A stretch of 64,000 nt of DNA from Serripes groenlandicus (taxonomy: Eukaryota; Mollusca; Bivalvia; Cardiida; Cardiidae), in the NCBI GenBank assembly GCA_031761405.1, contig JASEVX010000003.1, forward strand, positions 14,746,973 through 14,810,972, given 5' to 3'. The first letter of the stretch is position 1; each line of letters opens with the position of its first letter. The notes below the pieces were generated by a model. That model ran no database searches, had not been told where the DNA came from, and worked only from the letters and a program-made list of their open reading frames with translations. Positions 25,241-37,469 of this stretch are shown piece after piece. The position numbers were made by a program, and so were the translations under genes.

Positions 25241-26880
25241 TAATTGGGTTCCATTTCACTTCTGAATAAAGTGGTAGAGCGTCTGCCTTGGGTGCTGGAG
25301 GTCACAGGTTTGGTCCCCAGTCTGGTCATACCAAAACTAGTAATGGCTTCTCTTCCTTGGTGCTCAGGGTTGCGGGGTTTGAATTACGACTGACTGTCTG
25401 GTGTCCGGTTAGATGGACCAGTAGAACTGGTACCTTACCCAGGAAAATGCCGTTATATAACTAAATAAATTTTGAAAGGGGCGTTAAACCTTTCCCACAA
25501 ACGGCCAATCTGCAGCAGACTACTTGAAAATATCTACTAAAATATACGGAATATCTCTAGAATTGTAGGTATAATTACTGAAAAAAGTTGGAAACATTGT
25601 GGCATCAGACAGCGTCTATATGTGGGAAAGTGTTTAACGTCAATCAATCATTCACTTCTGAATATCAAGCATGTTTTTATCAATTTGAAAACGTTAAGGC
25701 CAAATTATGAATAATCCCTAAGCGAATGTTTTATATTTGAATAAAGTCGAAAATAATGTAGCAAAAGGAGCAAATACTCATAATGAATACAATACAGATT
25801 ATGGCCCTAGCTATAATCTCACTTATTTTGTAGCTGACAGACCTTTGTGGGTTGGGAGATGCTTTAAAATTGGGTTTTTATAGTTCTGGAGTTATGGGAA
25901 TCGTTTTCTTCCGGGTTAAATCATCTGCCTGCTATGATCAAGTCCAATCTACAAAGCGCTTGCAATTACTATTGGATTTGATAAAGCGTCTAACCACCTG
26001 TTACGAAATGGACACTTCAAAATTTGAGAATATTCGGATCACTTTTTCAACCACCTTCGAGAAACCATGCCCAAAGTCATTCTACCACAGTGTCAGGTGG
26101 GAAATAGTTAAAGCAATTCATGTGCTTATGAAGAATCCGCCGTGGTCGAGAGGTAAGCTTCGGCGATTTGAAACCAGGGTCCCGTATTCGATTCCCAGTC
26201 GCTGCACAACCTAGCCTAGTACTGTTTTGTTTAATAGTCATGGATTGTGAACTGTTGCAGTGATACAACTGACATAATGTTGAAAATTGCTTTCGTCTTG
26301 AAAAGAATTGATTGGGATTTAATGCGGTTTTCAACAATTTTTCAGTCATATCAAGGCGGCCAGTTCACCTACTCATCTGTTGCCTGGCTTTCTCACACCA
26401 GTAAGATTGTTGGCCGAGCTGGGGGTTCGAACTCATCCCCTGGAATGAAAAGAAATAAACTCCCAACTGCATTGATTTAAGTCAGAAAGGGTTTAATTAT
26501 TCTATTTATTTTTTAGATTTCATGTTACGGTCTGGAGAACGTCAAAGAGATGGTTCATACAACTGTTGCTTCATCTGGATTTCATCTGAATTCAAATGGT
26601 ACATTGAATATATTCCTCAGATTTATATTGGCTGCTGCAGATTTCTTGGGATTTAATGTGGTTTTCAACAATTTTTCAGTCTCGTCACGTCAGCCATGTG
26701 TTGCCTGGCTTTCTCACACCAGTAAGATTGTTGGCATGTTTTTTTCTCTTTTTCTTTTAGTGCAGCTTTCATTTTACCTGTAATTGTCATAAGGGCTATG
26801 AGTCAAGGGGTCGTGTGTTCGAACTACGGTCAGTCATTAATTATTTCCGATGATTGACAAGTCATTGCGAATAGCGTCAT
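25241..26880. repeat. Array unit 9 (pairs with unit 4)
   Basis: Same structure as unit 4: SINE-a, shortened MITE, unit-4-specific segment (25690-26085; 120-codon frame from 25852 of unknown nature), truncated SINE-b, repeated 'ttctcacaccagtaagattg' block. Ends where the 306-base array element begins. Confidence 0.7.
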
Positions 26881-28761
26881 TATACCCCCGATAAACGAAG
26901 TTTAGAGGGGGTATATTGGAGTCACCCTGTGGTTGGTCGGTCGGTCGGTCGGTCGGTTGGTCCGTTGCGATTTTGCTTGTCCGGAGCATAACTTTAAAAC
27001 TAATTGTTGGAATTTAATAAAACTTCATAGGATGATAAAACACATTGAGAGGAAGTGCGGTGTACAGGAACCATAACTCTATTTTACCTAAATACAGAGT
27101 TATTGCCCTTTGTTACTTTTTCTTGTCCGGAGAATTACTTAATAACTAACAGATGGAATCTAATAAAACTACATACAATGGTAGAGCATAATCAGAGGAA
27201 GTGCAGTATACAAGAAACATAACTCTAATTTACATAATTACAGAGTTATTGCCCTTTGTTACTTTTTCTTACTTGTAGAGTCTTGTCCGGAGCATAACTT
27301 TAAAACAAATTGTTGGAATTAAATAAAACTTCATAGGATGATACAACACATTGAGAGGAAGTGCGGTGTACAGGAACCATAACTCTATTTTATCTAAATA
27401 CAGAGTTATTGCCCTTTGTTACTTTTTCTTGTCCGGAGAATTACTTAATAACTAACAGATGAAATCTAATAAAACTACATACAATGGTAGAGCATAATCA
27501 GAGAAAGTGCAGTGTACAAGAACCATAACTCTAATTTACATAATTACAGAGTTATTGCCCTTTGTTTTTTTTTCTTGTTCGTAGAGTCTTGTCCGGAGCA
27601 TAACTTTAAAACTTATTGTTGGAATTTAATAAAACATCTTAGGATGATACAACACATTGAGAGGAAGTGCGGTGTACAAGAACCATAACTCTATTTTACC
27701 TAAATACAGAGTTATTGCCCTTTGTTACTTTTTCTTGTCCGGAAAATTACTTAATAACTAACAGATGGTATCTAATAAAACTACATACAATGGTAGAGCA
27801 TAATCAGAGGAAGTGCAGTGTACAAGAACCATAACTCTACTTTACATAATTACAGAGTTATTGCCCTTTGTTACTTTTCTTGTTCGTAGAGTCTTGTCCG
27901 GAGCATAACTTTAAAACTAATTGTTGGAATTTAATAAAACTTCATAGGATGATACAACACATTGAGAGGAATTGCGGTGTACAGGAACCATAACTCTATT
28001 TTATCTAAATACAGAGTAATTGCCCTTTGTTACTTTTTCTTGTCCGGAGAATTACTTAATAACTAACAGATGGAATCTAATAAAACTACATACAATGTTA
28101 GAGCATAATCAGAGGAAGTGCAGTGTACAAAAACCATAACTCTACTTTACATAATTACAGAGTTATTGCCCTTTGTTACTTTTTCTTGTTTGTAGAGTCT
28201 TGTCCGGAGCATAACTTTAAAACTAATTCTTGAAATTTATTAAAACTTCATAGGATGATACAACGCATTAAGAGAAAGTGCGGTGTACAGGAACCATAAC
28301 TCTATTTTACCTATATACAGAGTTATTGACCTTTGTTACTTTTTCTTGTCCGGAGAATTACTTAATAACTAACCGGTGGAATCTAATAAAACTGCATACA
28401 ATGGTAGCATAATGAGAGGAAGTGCAGTGTACAAGAACCATAACTCTTATTTACATAATTACATAGTTATTGCCCTTTGTTACTTTTTCTTGCCCGGAGA
28501 ATTATTTAATAACTAACAGATGGAATCTAATAAAACTACATACAACGGTAGAGCATAATCAGAGGAAGCGCAGTTTACAAGAACCATAACTCTAATTTAC
28601 ATAATTACAGAGTTATTGCCCTTTGTTATCCAAAAATGAACAAAACAAGAATAACCCGATCCATAACATTGTCCTTTTAAGGTGGGATTTCTAAATAGTT
28701 CACAACCTTTCCTATCAGGGTGGCGTTCGGGGGTATTAATCACATTCAGTGATAGTTCTAG
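26881..28761 (+). mobile_element. Pearl/Helentron-like element with 306-bp dimeric array
   Basis: Left end tatacccccgat with foldback to gggggtata, then a GGTC tetranucleotide run (26937-26960). Next come five units starting at 26981, 27287, 27593, 27898 and 28204 (periods 306, 306, 305, 306) plus a half unit. Each unit is a dimer of two related ~150-base halves (cataactttaaaac / aattacttaataac) that share 'ttattgccctttgtt'. The right end has ttcgggggtatta, a small atcac/gtgat hairpin, and CTAG. Confidence 0.8.
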
Positions 28762-29099
28762 TTTGTCTTGAAAGCATTTATATGAGGGAAAGGGTTAACT
28801 TTGATCACACCTACATATAAGACAAGTTTTCAACAGACACCTATGGAAAAATATATATTCCCTGATTATTAAATTGAAGAGGAGAAAGTGAAAAATTGCT
28901 CGGTAGTAATTTCCCCTTTAGTCAACAATGCTTCAATTGTCGTCTGCTGCAGGTGCCCTAAACTGCATATTGATGTGGGAAAGGGTTAAATGTCTGTCAG
29001 GTGTCAGGCTTTAGATTTGGTAATATTTACTGATTTGTAGGTGACCCATGTGTCCCTTCGCATGCTATTGATGTCCTTATCATGTCCTCATTTTATTTT

Positions 29100-29708
29100 T
29101 AGCTTACCTGTCACATAGTGACAAGGTGAGCTTTTGTGATCTCCCTTTGTCCGTCGTCCGTCAACTGTCGTCTGTCCACAATTTCTTGTGAACACGATAC
29201 AGTCTTCATTTATTATCCGATGTTTACCAAACCTTTTCAGTAGCTAGATATACATGAGAGCTCGGTTCCTTTCGAAAACCTTTAAAATTGGCAAAATTGT
29301 TATAATTGACCTTGTGAACATGATAAAAACTTCATTTATTTGTCACATGTTCTTTACATTGGTAATATTGACACATTGTTGGATGATGCAGATATCCCAA
29401 ACTAGAAATTCTACCTTTACATTCGCTCCTGGAGAAGGTCAACGACCTCTCAGTATTTTTCAATATAAAGATTCAGAATGTTCCTTAAGTGAACCACTGG
29501 CTTGAGTGAAAACTTAAAAAAATCTTCTCCTCCGAAAATGTTTGGCAGATTTTCAAATAATTTTGTATCAATATTCCTCTATGTCCTCTATCCGATTCCT
29601 TCAAGCCATGTTGATTGGATCGAAAACTATGGTCGCCAGGGGGGTGGGGCTTATACGGCTAAAGTGAAAAATAAAATAAAATCGAGTGAGCGATATAGGG
29701 CCCTCTTG
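29100..29708 (+). mobile_element. HINE-like element (right duplicate)
   Basis: Same mosaic as 10602-12479 with a better head foldback (cttacctgtcac/gtgacaaggtgag). It has fewer monomers and a degraded end 'gggccctcttg'. Confidence 0.75.
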
Positions 29709-30353
29709 TTATGATTGGCAATATTGCAAAATAGCAAAATAAATAATTTCTCCTTTTTCTGTCCATATGTCCATCTGAGGCTGTCAACATTTATTTTTTC
29801 TTTAGTAATCACTAGTTGGAAATTAATTGAAACAGAATAATGGGGACTTCACAGCCAGTACTGATTAACCCTTCCTCGCATGCAAACAAATTGCGGACCA
29901 TTTTGAATAGTCTTCGCCTACAGATGCGTAAAAATGTGTCTGTAGGAAATGGTTAAATAGAGTGACACTTGAATACTCCCATTTGAAAACAAAATTGAAT
30001 CTGCTCCATTGGTCATTTTTGTCTGGAAGAAACAGGCCAATCAGCATTGCCATGTAAACCTGGCACAGGATTCATAGTATTAGTTTAATGAAAACACTTT
30101 CAGAAAAATGCTGCACAAAACATTAGAAATTATTTGTTTCACAGAGATCTAAATAGATATAAAAAGAAAACATTATTGCAAAAATAGAAATTGCTTATCA
30201 CAATGTTTTCAACAGATGCGACTTAATGCATCAGCATAACAGGAAGGGGTCAATTGCTTTATATGAAAGATATTGTCTGGCAAAGGCACCTCTACTCCTC
30301 CTTATTTAGGACTATGTAGCATCAGGTAAAGGGTGAATGTAACTATTTTTCAG

Positions 30354-31702
30354 GTCATTACTGTCCTCTGTATACCGAGTTCTCCACCCAATACCCATGT
30401 GGCAATGGTACTTACAACCTCTCAGCAATGTGACGGTGGTAAATATTGCTCACTTGGGCTCTCAGCAGTAGTTGGGGTATTGCTGGTGGATTCTACTGCA
30501 CTTTAGGATCCTGGTCCGCCAGACCAGGGGTAATTGAAAATGACACAGGATCGGATTGTAATTCTCCAGCCACACACATTGGAGGAAAATGTCAGGCAGG
30601 AAACGTCTGTCCCAACGGATCATGGTCCCCAACAGCATTTACAGGGGTGTTACTATTGCGAGATGGACAAACTCTCCGTAGTGACTTGTCCTTGCTGGGC
30701 TGGATACAACTGTAGTGCATTTTCAACCATGAACTATCCTGTGAATGAGACCATCGGTGACATTAAGAAACTACTGTCCAAAGGCCAGTCAAGTGCCATC
30801 CACCTACGCTGAAGGTACATTCAGTAATGCTTATGGTAATGAAAATGTTTCTAACTGTTTGCCATGCACAGCTGGACAATATTGTTCAGAAAACTGGAAG
30901 ATATCTACCCAATGGTGACTGTAGTGCGGGTTTCTTCTGCCCAGCATTGCACCACAGCCTCCAGGAAATAAGTGTCTTGAAAGTCATCAATGCCCAGAAG
31001 GTAGTGTCACTGAGACATCATGTCCCTATGGATACTATCAACCAAATGTTGAACAAATATCTTGTCTTATCTGTCCAGAGGGAAAATATTGTGATCGGAA
31101 TGAAGCCATTTCGGAGTAACAGAGTGGTGTTGGTGAAACAAGTCATGGTGTGGTGACGCCTAAAGATTACCTTGCTGGATTTTACTGCTCAGAAGGAACC
31201 CAGACTGCCATCCAAAATCCATGTCCATTAGGCACTTTCAGCAATACATCAGCACAATGCACTCATGTACACCAGGCTACTACTGTCAGACACAGAACCT
31301 TGTTGAATATTATTGCACGAGTGGAGCCACAGATTCAAACCCGTCATGCAATGATGGAGCTTGCCAACAGTGCTCTTAATTTGGTGGTGCCTCACAACTC
31401 ACAGCCCTAGCTGATTGCACTACTTGTCCCCCTGGCCAATACTGCAACTCCGCAGGGCTCTCGACGTCTTCTGGAGACTGTCTGGCTGGATATTACTGTA
31501 ACAATGCATCAGAGGAACCTAACCCAGTTGGCAAAAGCTATGGTGACCATTGTCCCAGTGGATATTATTGTCCAACAGCTAGTCATCAACCTACAGCTTT
31601 CTCATCTGGAACTTATAAGCTAAAATTCTACAAGAACTGCTCTCAGTGACTGTCTAGCATGTACACCTGGCATGTCGGATGATGCGGGAGATTGTTTACA
31701 AG
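30354..31702 (+). pseudogene. Cysteine-rich GCC2/GCC3-like exon, longer copy
   Basis: Same acceptor and same frame lesions as 13142-13870, then continues with LAGFYCSEGTQ, CPPGQYCNSAG, LAGYYCNNAS and CPSGYYCPTAS. It ends at a GT donor after 31702. Within the last part a switch is needed after the 'aagctaaaattc' stretch to keep the cysteine pattern. The last ~390 bases belong to the first unit of the 506-base tandem repeat. It looks like a large exon that no longer encodes one protein. Confidence 0.75.
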
Positions 31703-32828
31703 GTAATGCCACTTTCTTACACTGATATTTTGATTGTTTAGCTTAAAACTGTTTGTCAGATATTTCTCGAAGGCTGCTCTGACATAAGAAAACAGTGTAG
31801 AGCCAGATGCACAGGTTATTGCATGAGTGGAGCCACAGATTCAAACCCGTCATGCAATGATGGAGCTTGCCAACAGTGCTCTTAATTTGGTGGTGCCTCA
31901 CAACTCACAGCCCTAGCTGATTGCACTACTTGTCCCCCTGGCCAATACTGCAACTCCGCAGGGCTCTCGACGTCTTCTGGAGACTGTCTGGCTGGATATT
32001 ACTGTAACAATGCATCAGAGGAACCTAACCCAGTTGGCAAAAGCTATGGTGACCATTGTCCCAGTGGATATTATTGTCCAACAGCTAGTCATCAACCTAC
32101 AGCTTTCTCATCTGGAACTTATAAGCTAAAATTCTACAAGAACTGCTCTCAGTGACTGTCTAGCATGTACACCTGGCATGTCGGATGATGCGGGAGATTG
32201 TTTATAAGGTAATGCCACTTTCTTACACTGATATTTTGATTGTTTAGCTTAAAACTGTTTGTCAGATATTTCTCGAAGGCTGCTCTGACATAAGAAAACA
32301 GTGTAGAGCCAGATGCACAGGTTATTGCACGAGTGGAGCCACAGATTCAAACCCGTCATGCAATGATGGAGCTTGCCAACAGTGCTCTTAATTTGGTGGT
32401 GCCTCACAACTCACAGCCCTAGCTGATTGCACTACTTGTCCCCCTGGCCAATACTGCAACTCCGCAGGGCTCTCGATGTCTTCTGGAGACTGTCTGGCTG
32501 GATATTACTGTAACAATGCATCAGAGGAACCTAACCCAGTTGGCAAAAGCTATGGTGACCATTGTCCCAGTGGATATTATTGTCCAACAGCTAGTCATCA
32601 ACCTACAGCTTTCTCATCTGGAACTTATAAGCTAAAATTCTACAAGAACTGCTCTCAGTGACTGTCTAGCATGTACACCTGGCATGTCGGATGATGCGGG
32701 AGATTGTTTACAAGGTAATGCCACTTTCTTACACTGATATTTTGATTGTTTAGCTTAAAACTGTTTGTCAGATATTTCTCGAAGGCTGCTCTGACATAAG
32801 AAAACAGTGTAGAGCCAGATGCACAGGT
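31310..32828 (+). repeat. Three tandem 506-bp copies of an exon end plus intron
   Basis: The mark gtggagccacagattcaaac is at 31321, 31827 and 32333 (506 each). Each unit holds the 3' part of a cysteine-rich exon (donors after 31702, 32208, 32714) and about 120 bases of intron. Copies differ at only a few positions (for example cgacg/cgatg and tttacaagg/tttataagg), so the triplication is recent. Units two and three begin at a possible acceptor (gatgcacag). Confidence 0.93.
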
Positions 32829-33792
32829 TGATCTTGATCTACACTGATCCCAAAGGTCCTAAGGTTTGTCTACCTGGAGGTCATATGAACTTGCAAGCCT
32901 GCACTATAATGTGAAAACAATGATGTGAATAAGTTATAATGATTAGATGAAGTCATTATATAGAGGCAAAATAGTATTCAACATCTTGTGATAGAGTAGT
33001 TGTAACATAAATACTTCCATAGTATTTTTTAAGGAAATATGAGCAGATCTCCAGGTAAATTAACCTCAGCTTAATTAATACACACAGTGATAAAAATGTG
33101 CCTGCTAAGCCATGCAGAAAGATCAAAATGGATACTATCTTCTGAAATTTCTTGAACCCATCTTTGAATTAGTGAACAGTGTAAATCCTGATCAGATGCA
33201 CATCCTTGTTTGGATATATGCTAGTCACAAATGCCATATTCTTATGTTTTTGAGATTTATTTCAGAGTATCCTTAATAATGTCTTTATTAATTTTGATCT
33301 GTTCACCAGTTTAAAACTTACTGTAGGGCATATTTGACAATTTTAGATAAAGATAAGTCTATTCCTTTATGTTGTCAGATCCAACTATACATTTTGGTTC
33401 AGGAATTTCCATGAAGGGATCTGTCACTCATTAACATATATACAACAAATCTGCAGCAGACGACTTTGAAAACATCTCAACAATAATATAGAAAAGCCCC
33501 CTAAATGAAGGGTTGAAAACATTGTGACAATATTGAGCGATTTATCATTTTGCCACAATGTTTTCAAAACTCTGCTTAGTTATTGTTTATTATCAATTGT
33601 TTTAATTCTTTCCAACATACCGGTACAACAATTTTGTAGTAAACAACTTTTAAAACTACTGCATAAGAATTCGTAAAATTACTTAAATCAAAGTGTAATT
33701 ATTTAATACAGTTAAAATCTTTATTGTAAGTGGTAACAATGAGCAGTTTCTCCTTTGTCACAATGTTTCAAAAGTTGTCTGCTGCTGATGTG
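32829..33792. other. Intron-like sequence, partial MITE blocks only
   Basis: Between cysteine-rich blocks. MITE pieces at about 33440-33570 and 33720-33790; otherwise nothing recognisable. Confidence 0.5.
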
Positions 33793-34046
33793 TTAACCCT
33801 TTCCCACACACAACGAATCTGCAGCAGACGACATTGAAAGTATCTTGGGAAAAGCTCTATAGATTTAGGTTGGCTACATCTATAGAGCTTTTCCCAAGAT
33901 ACTTTCAATTACTGAAAAGAGTTGAAAACATTGTGTCAAAAGGAGAAATTGCTTGTTTTGAGCAATTTCTTCCTTTGTGTCAATGTTTTCAAAAAGTCGT
34001 CTGCTGCAGAGGCGTTAGAATGCATCTATATGAGGGAAAGGGTTAA
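33793..34046. mobile_element. TTAA-type MITE with internal 32-bp perfect foldback
   Basis: ttaaccctttcccacaca ... gagggaaagggttaa with TTAA at both ends. Inner blocks tctgcagcagacgac and gtcgtctgctgcaga are in inverted order, with a central gcttgttttgagcaa hairpin. Carries an unusual extra foldback (arms 33833-33864 and 33878-33909). A second gggaaagggttaa follows and ends 11 bases before the pseudo-exon at 34090. Confidence 0.85.
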
Positions 34047-34089
34047 AATGCACCTGGGAAAGGGTTAATTTTGTTCCTTTTCTAAACAG

Positions 34090-34482
34090 GTTACTATTGT
34101 GTAGAGAGTGCCACAGTAAATGCCCCCACAGATGGTACTACAGGGAACATAATGTCCAGCTGGTTCTTACTGTCCAACTGGCTCCCCTTCAAACATTTTC
34201 TGTCCAAACCAGACATACACCAACCATACAGGAGCTTCCATCTGCTACACATGCTCTACAGGGTTCTCTTGTACCAACAAAGCTAGAGCAGACGCCTGCC
34301 TTATGGGATGTTACTGCCACAAGGGCACATGGGCTGATGTCCCGCCTTGCCCTGCTGGTACCTTTGGACCCACAGCTGGTTTGACATGTGTATCGGAATG
34401 TACCCATTGTTCTGGTGGGAAATTTTGCCGGGCCAGTCTGCTGAAACCAGGGATTGTACTGCAGAATATTATTGTCAGACAG
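34090..34482 (+). pseudogene. Cysteine-rich exon-like block
   Basis: Acceptor 'ccttttctaaacag', donor after 34482. Motifs GYYCVESAT, then in another frame CPTGSPS, CSTGFSC, CPAGTFGPTAG and CSGGKFC, then in a third EYYCQT. Frame changes near 34150 and 34450. Same family and strand as the upstream copies. MITE sequence ends 11 bases before it. Confidence 0.7.
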
Positions 34483-34878
34483 GTTGGTTTCTCGTCATTA
34501 TCTTTTCAGGAAAGTGAGCTGGTTGAGTACTTGTGTGAGAAAGCTAGGAAATGCATTTGTAGGACAATTTGCAATTGTAGCATTACTGAAATAATGGGTC
34601 ATTCTTTTGAGGCAGCAAAGCATATAGTTTGAAGCCTAAAAGATATTTTAGATTACGTACTTTAGAAGAGCTGCTGTCTTGACTGCTAGCCTAGATTCGA
34701 AACATTGTTAGTTCTGTCAGGAAATTATTTAATTATAGTAATGAACCAACTAAATCTGTTGGATTTTTGCTTTGAAATCGGTCAAAATTGGTGTTACATG
34801 CATTTTTGAGTCTTATATTTAAGTGCATCTTTTAAGACATTTGGTTAAAGTTACACACAAATGAGCTTTGGGACTTGA

Positions 34879-35100
34879 TTAACCCTTTCCCAGATACAAC
34901 AGACTTGCAGCATACAAATTTGAAAACACACCCAAGTTTGTTTGGAAACTCCCTTTAAATGAAAGTACAATAGTTGAATAGAGTTGAAAACATGGTGACA
35001 AAAGGAGAAATTGCTCGTTTTGAGCAATTTCTTCTCTTGTTTTCAAAAAGCTTTCTGCTGCAAAGGCGTCAGAAAGCGTCTATATAAGAGAAAGAGTTAA
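34879..35100. mobile_element. TTAA-type MITE
   Basis: ttaaccctttcccagatac at the left; agagaaagagttaa at the right; central gctcgttttgagcaa hairpin. TTAA at both ends. Confidence 0.8.
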
Positions 35101-35468
35101 TAACTATCAATAGAAGTCTTTGCCTTCATGCTGTGTGATCAGGATCTTCCCTTTTTCTGCAAGCATCCTTGATGTTACTGTCAAACTATTATGAGGAACT
35201 ATTATGAGCAAAAGCCGTCTACATAGTTATGCTTTGTCATTGATGTTGCTATTTGCTCATTTTTACGTACAATGAATCATTACCAGATGACTTTAAAAGA
35301 ATATAAAATATGGTGGCAAACAGACATTTTCCTTTTGCCACCTTTTTTCAAAAGTTTTCTGCTGCATATGTTTTAAAATGTTTCTGCATGTGTGTGAACA
35401 TTTTAATTTCAAGACGTCTAAAGGTTGATATTCATGTAACATAATTCATTTATGACATATTTTCCCAG

Positions 35469-35734
35469 CTGATGGCCTGACAATCCCTACAGGGAACTGT
35501 ACTGGAGGCTTGTTTTGTACAGGCCAGTCAACTTAAGCCATGCCGGTGCCCTATTCCAATGCCACGGACGTGTAAAACTTTTCATGTCTCGCCACAAATT
35601 ACACCGGCCGAGAATGCTGGCCAGGTACCTACTGTCCTGCGGGTACAAAATATCCGAATATCCAATCGCCTGTGATGGCTGATACTACTGCAGTCAGAGG
35701 GGATTGGCTACTCCAGAGGGACAATGTAGCTCAG
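35469..35734 (+). pseudogene. Cysteine-rich exon-like block with in-frame stops
   Basis: Acceptor 'attttcccag', donor gtatgt. NCTGGLFCTGQST is followed by TAA, then a second TAA, then CWPGTYCPAGT, a frame change, and a last YYCSQRGLATPEGQC part with TGA just before it. Loss of coding function is clear if this sequence is correct. Confidence 0.7.
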
Positions 35735-36183
35735 GTATGTCTGCCTGCTGTTTACCTCATAATTATATTGTTTTATAGTTGTCTGCTTTCAAAAACATCT
35801 GAACAAATAAAGACGAGTACTTTAAGTATTATTTTGATAAAGAGTTGAACCATTGTAGGAGCATAAGAAATTTTTCATTTTAAATGGTATATGTATGAGG
35901 TTAACCCTTTCCCACTTGCATCAAATTTGCAGCAAACAACTTTGTTAAGATCTGGTTCAAAATATGGCAAACATCTATATTCATTGAATAGAATTGAAAT
36001 CATTGCGGCAAAATGAATTTCTATGGTAAATGTAAAATTATGGGAAATGAAGTACAGTGGAAAATATTGTTAGAACTAGTAGAATTGCTGGTTTTGAGCA
36101 ATTACATTTTTTATCCAAAATGTTCTCAAAATGTTTGTGCTTTCAAGAAATGTTTAAACTAGATTATGTACTATCAGAGGAAG

Positions 36184-36395
36184 AAATCCACCGTGGTCAA
36201 GTGGTTAGCGTCTGGGATTTGAAACCGGATGTCCCCAGTCGAGGCACGACGTTCATGGTGGAGTGACCTTGGGCAAAGCACATTTTCGTACCTAGTACTG
36301 GTTTCTTTACCCAGGGATCATGAATAAGTGAACTGTCGCCGTGATATAACTGAAATAATGTTGAAAGCGGTGTAAAAACCTAATAAAACAAACTA
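36184..36395 (+). mobile_element. SINE-b (tRNA-Leu/Ser-like head)
   Basis: accgtggtcaagtggtta head, then gatttgaaaccgg, shared body (cgacgttcatggtggagtg) and tail ctgaaataatgttgaaagcg. Same family as the SINEs after each array MITE, but further diverged. Confidence 0.75.
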
Positions 36396-37002
36396 TCGGA
36401 GGAATAGTGAATTATCTTGACAAAGCAAATGACTACATACAGATGCAATCCGACGCATCTGCAGCAGTGGCCACAATGTTTTCAACTCTGTTCAATAATT
36501 AAACTATTTTTTCTAGAGATATTCTATAATTTTGCCCAGAATACTTTTAATGTCGTCTGCTGCAGATTTGTCGTACGATGGAAAGGGTCATTAAAATTGA
36601 TTCAGTAAAACTCATCAATGACGACATATAAACAGAAGTTTAAAAATTAAGTAGAATAGTGACTATAGCAAACACTTTAAACTCTGTCCCCATTTGTTGC
36701 CTTAGCAGCAGACTACTTTTCTAAACATTTTCGGAAAAAGAGGAATTGCTTAAAATACGCTTTTACTCCTTTTCCCAATTTGTTTAACTTTGCATGAAAA
36801 TTCCGTTTATAAAAACAATGAGTTATTTCTCCTTTTACAACATTGTTTTCAACTATATTCAATAGTTATACTTTGATGTATAGAGCTTCAAAGATATCTT
36901 CTTTTCATTATGTGATTCATGAAATTTCAAATTGGAGTCAATGGATATGTATATAGGGACACTTATACTGCCTTGCTATACTAAGCTAGCTTTTAAAGCG
37001 AC

Positions 37003-37075
37003 GTGGTAGAGCGCTCGACTTCGGATCAAAAGGTCTATGGTTCGAGCACTGATCGGGTCTAATCTTTCAGGACTG
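37003..37075 (+). repeat. tRNA-like SINE head fragment
   Basis: gtggtagagcgctcgac and ggttcgagcactgatc at A/B-box spacing; no full cloverleaf. Lies just upstream of the pseudo-exon at 37100. Confidence 0.5.
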
Positions 37076-37099
37076 TTACAATGCCTATTATTATTACAG

Positions 37100-37469
37100 G
37101 TTATTACTGTCAAGGTGGTGCCACCACACCCAACGACATGCTGTGTACTGCCAACCATTATTGTGTAGCCGGATCTAATGCATCAACACCTTGCCCCGCA
37201 GGCTCTTTCTCATCAACATGGGAAACATTTACCCCACAAACTGTGACATGTACAGCTGGGTACTATTTTTCATGTTTTGGCTGAATCACCGGACCTTGTT
37301 ATGCGGGATATTATTGTCCTACGGGTCAAAGCTCCTCGGCTCCAGCCAACTACTCATGTCCAGCCTGTCATTTCTGTCCTTGAGGTACTGGAACACCGTC
37401 ACAGTGTCCAGCTGGGGTCTATCAAGGAAACACGGGACAAACAGACTGCTTGGCTTGTCCTGCTTGAAA
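37100..37469 (+). pseudogene. Cysteine-rich exon-like block with TGA stops
   Basis: Acceptor 'ttattattacag', donor gtaagg. One frame carries the whole cysteine pattern (GYYCQGGATT, NHYCVAGS, CPAGSFS, CYAGYYCPTG, CPACHFCP, CPAGVYQ, CLACPA) but has three TGA codons, two where the family has Gly or another small residue. This is the last cysteine-rich block seen; nothing resembling a transmembrane or stop-containing final exon follows. Confidence 0.7.

Larger units (their letters stand above)
13876..31075. repeat. Right copy of the tandem segmental duplication
   Basis: Same order as the left copy: unit array (to 26880), an unshared insert (26881-28761), then the shared segment and cysteine-rich exon. 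Homologous marks are offset by 18460 bases in the array (6812 vs 25272) and 17212 bases at the exon (13142 vs 30354). The difference is explained by insertions present in only one copy. Confidence 0.7.

Noticed and set aside
26881..28761. CRISPR array
   Set aside because: Repeats are long, directly adjacent satellite monomers without unique spacers, in a eukaryotic context.
37003..37075. Possible tRNA genes at SINE heads (also 41410, 59926, 61171, 54590)
   Set aside because: A and B boxes are present, but acceptor stems and full cloverleaves are not; all continue into SINE bodies.
37100..37469. TGA codons as selenocysteine in the cysteine-rich block
   Set aside because: The TGA positions replace Gly-like or small residues rather than Cys, other blocks have TAA and frame changes, and no SECIS-like structure was noticed.
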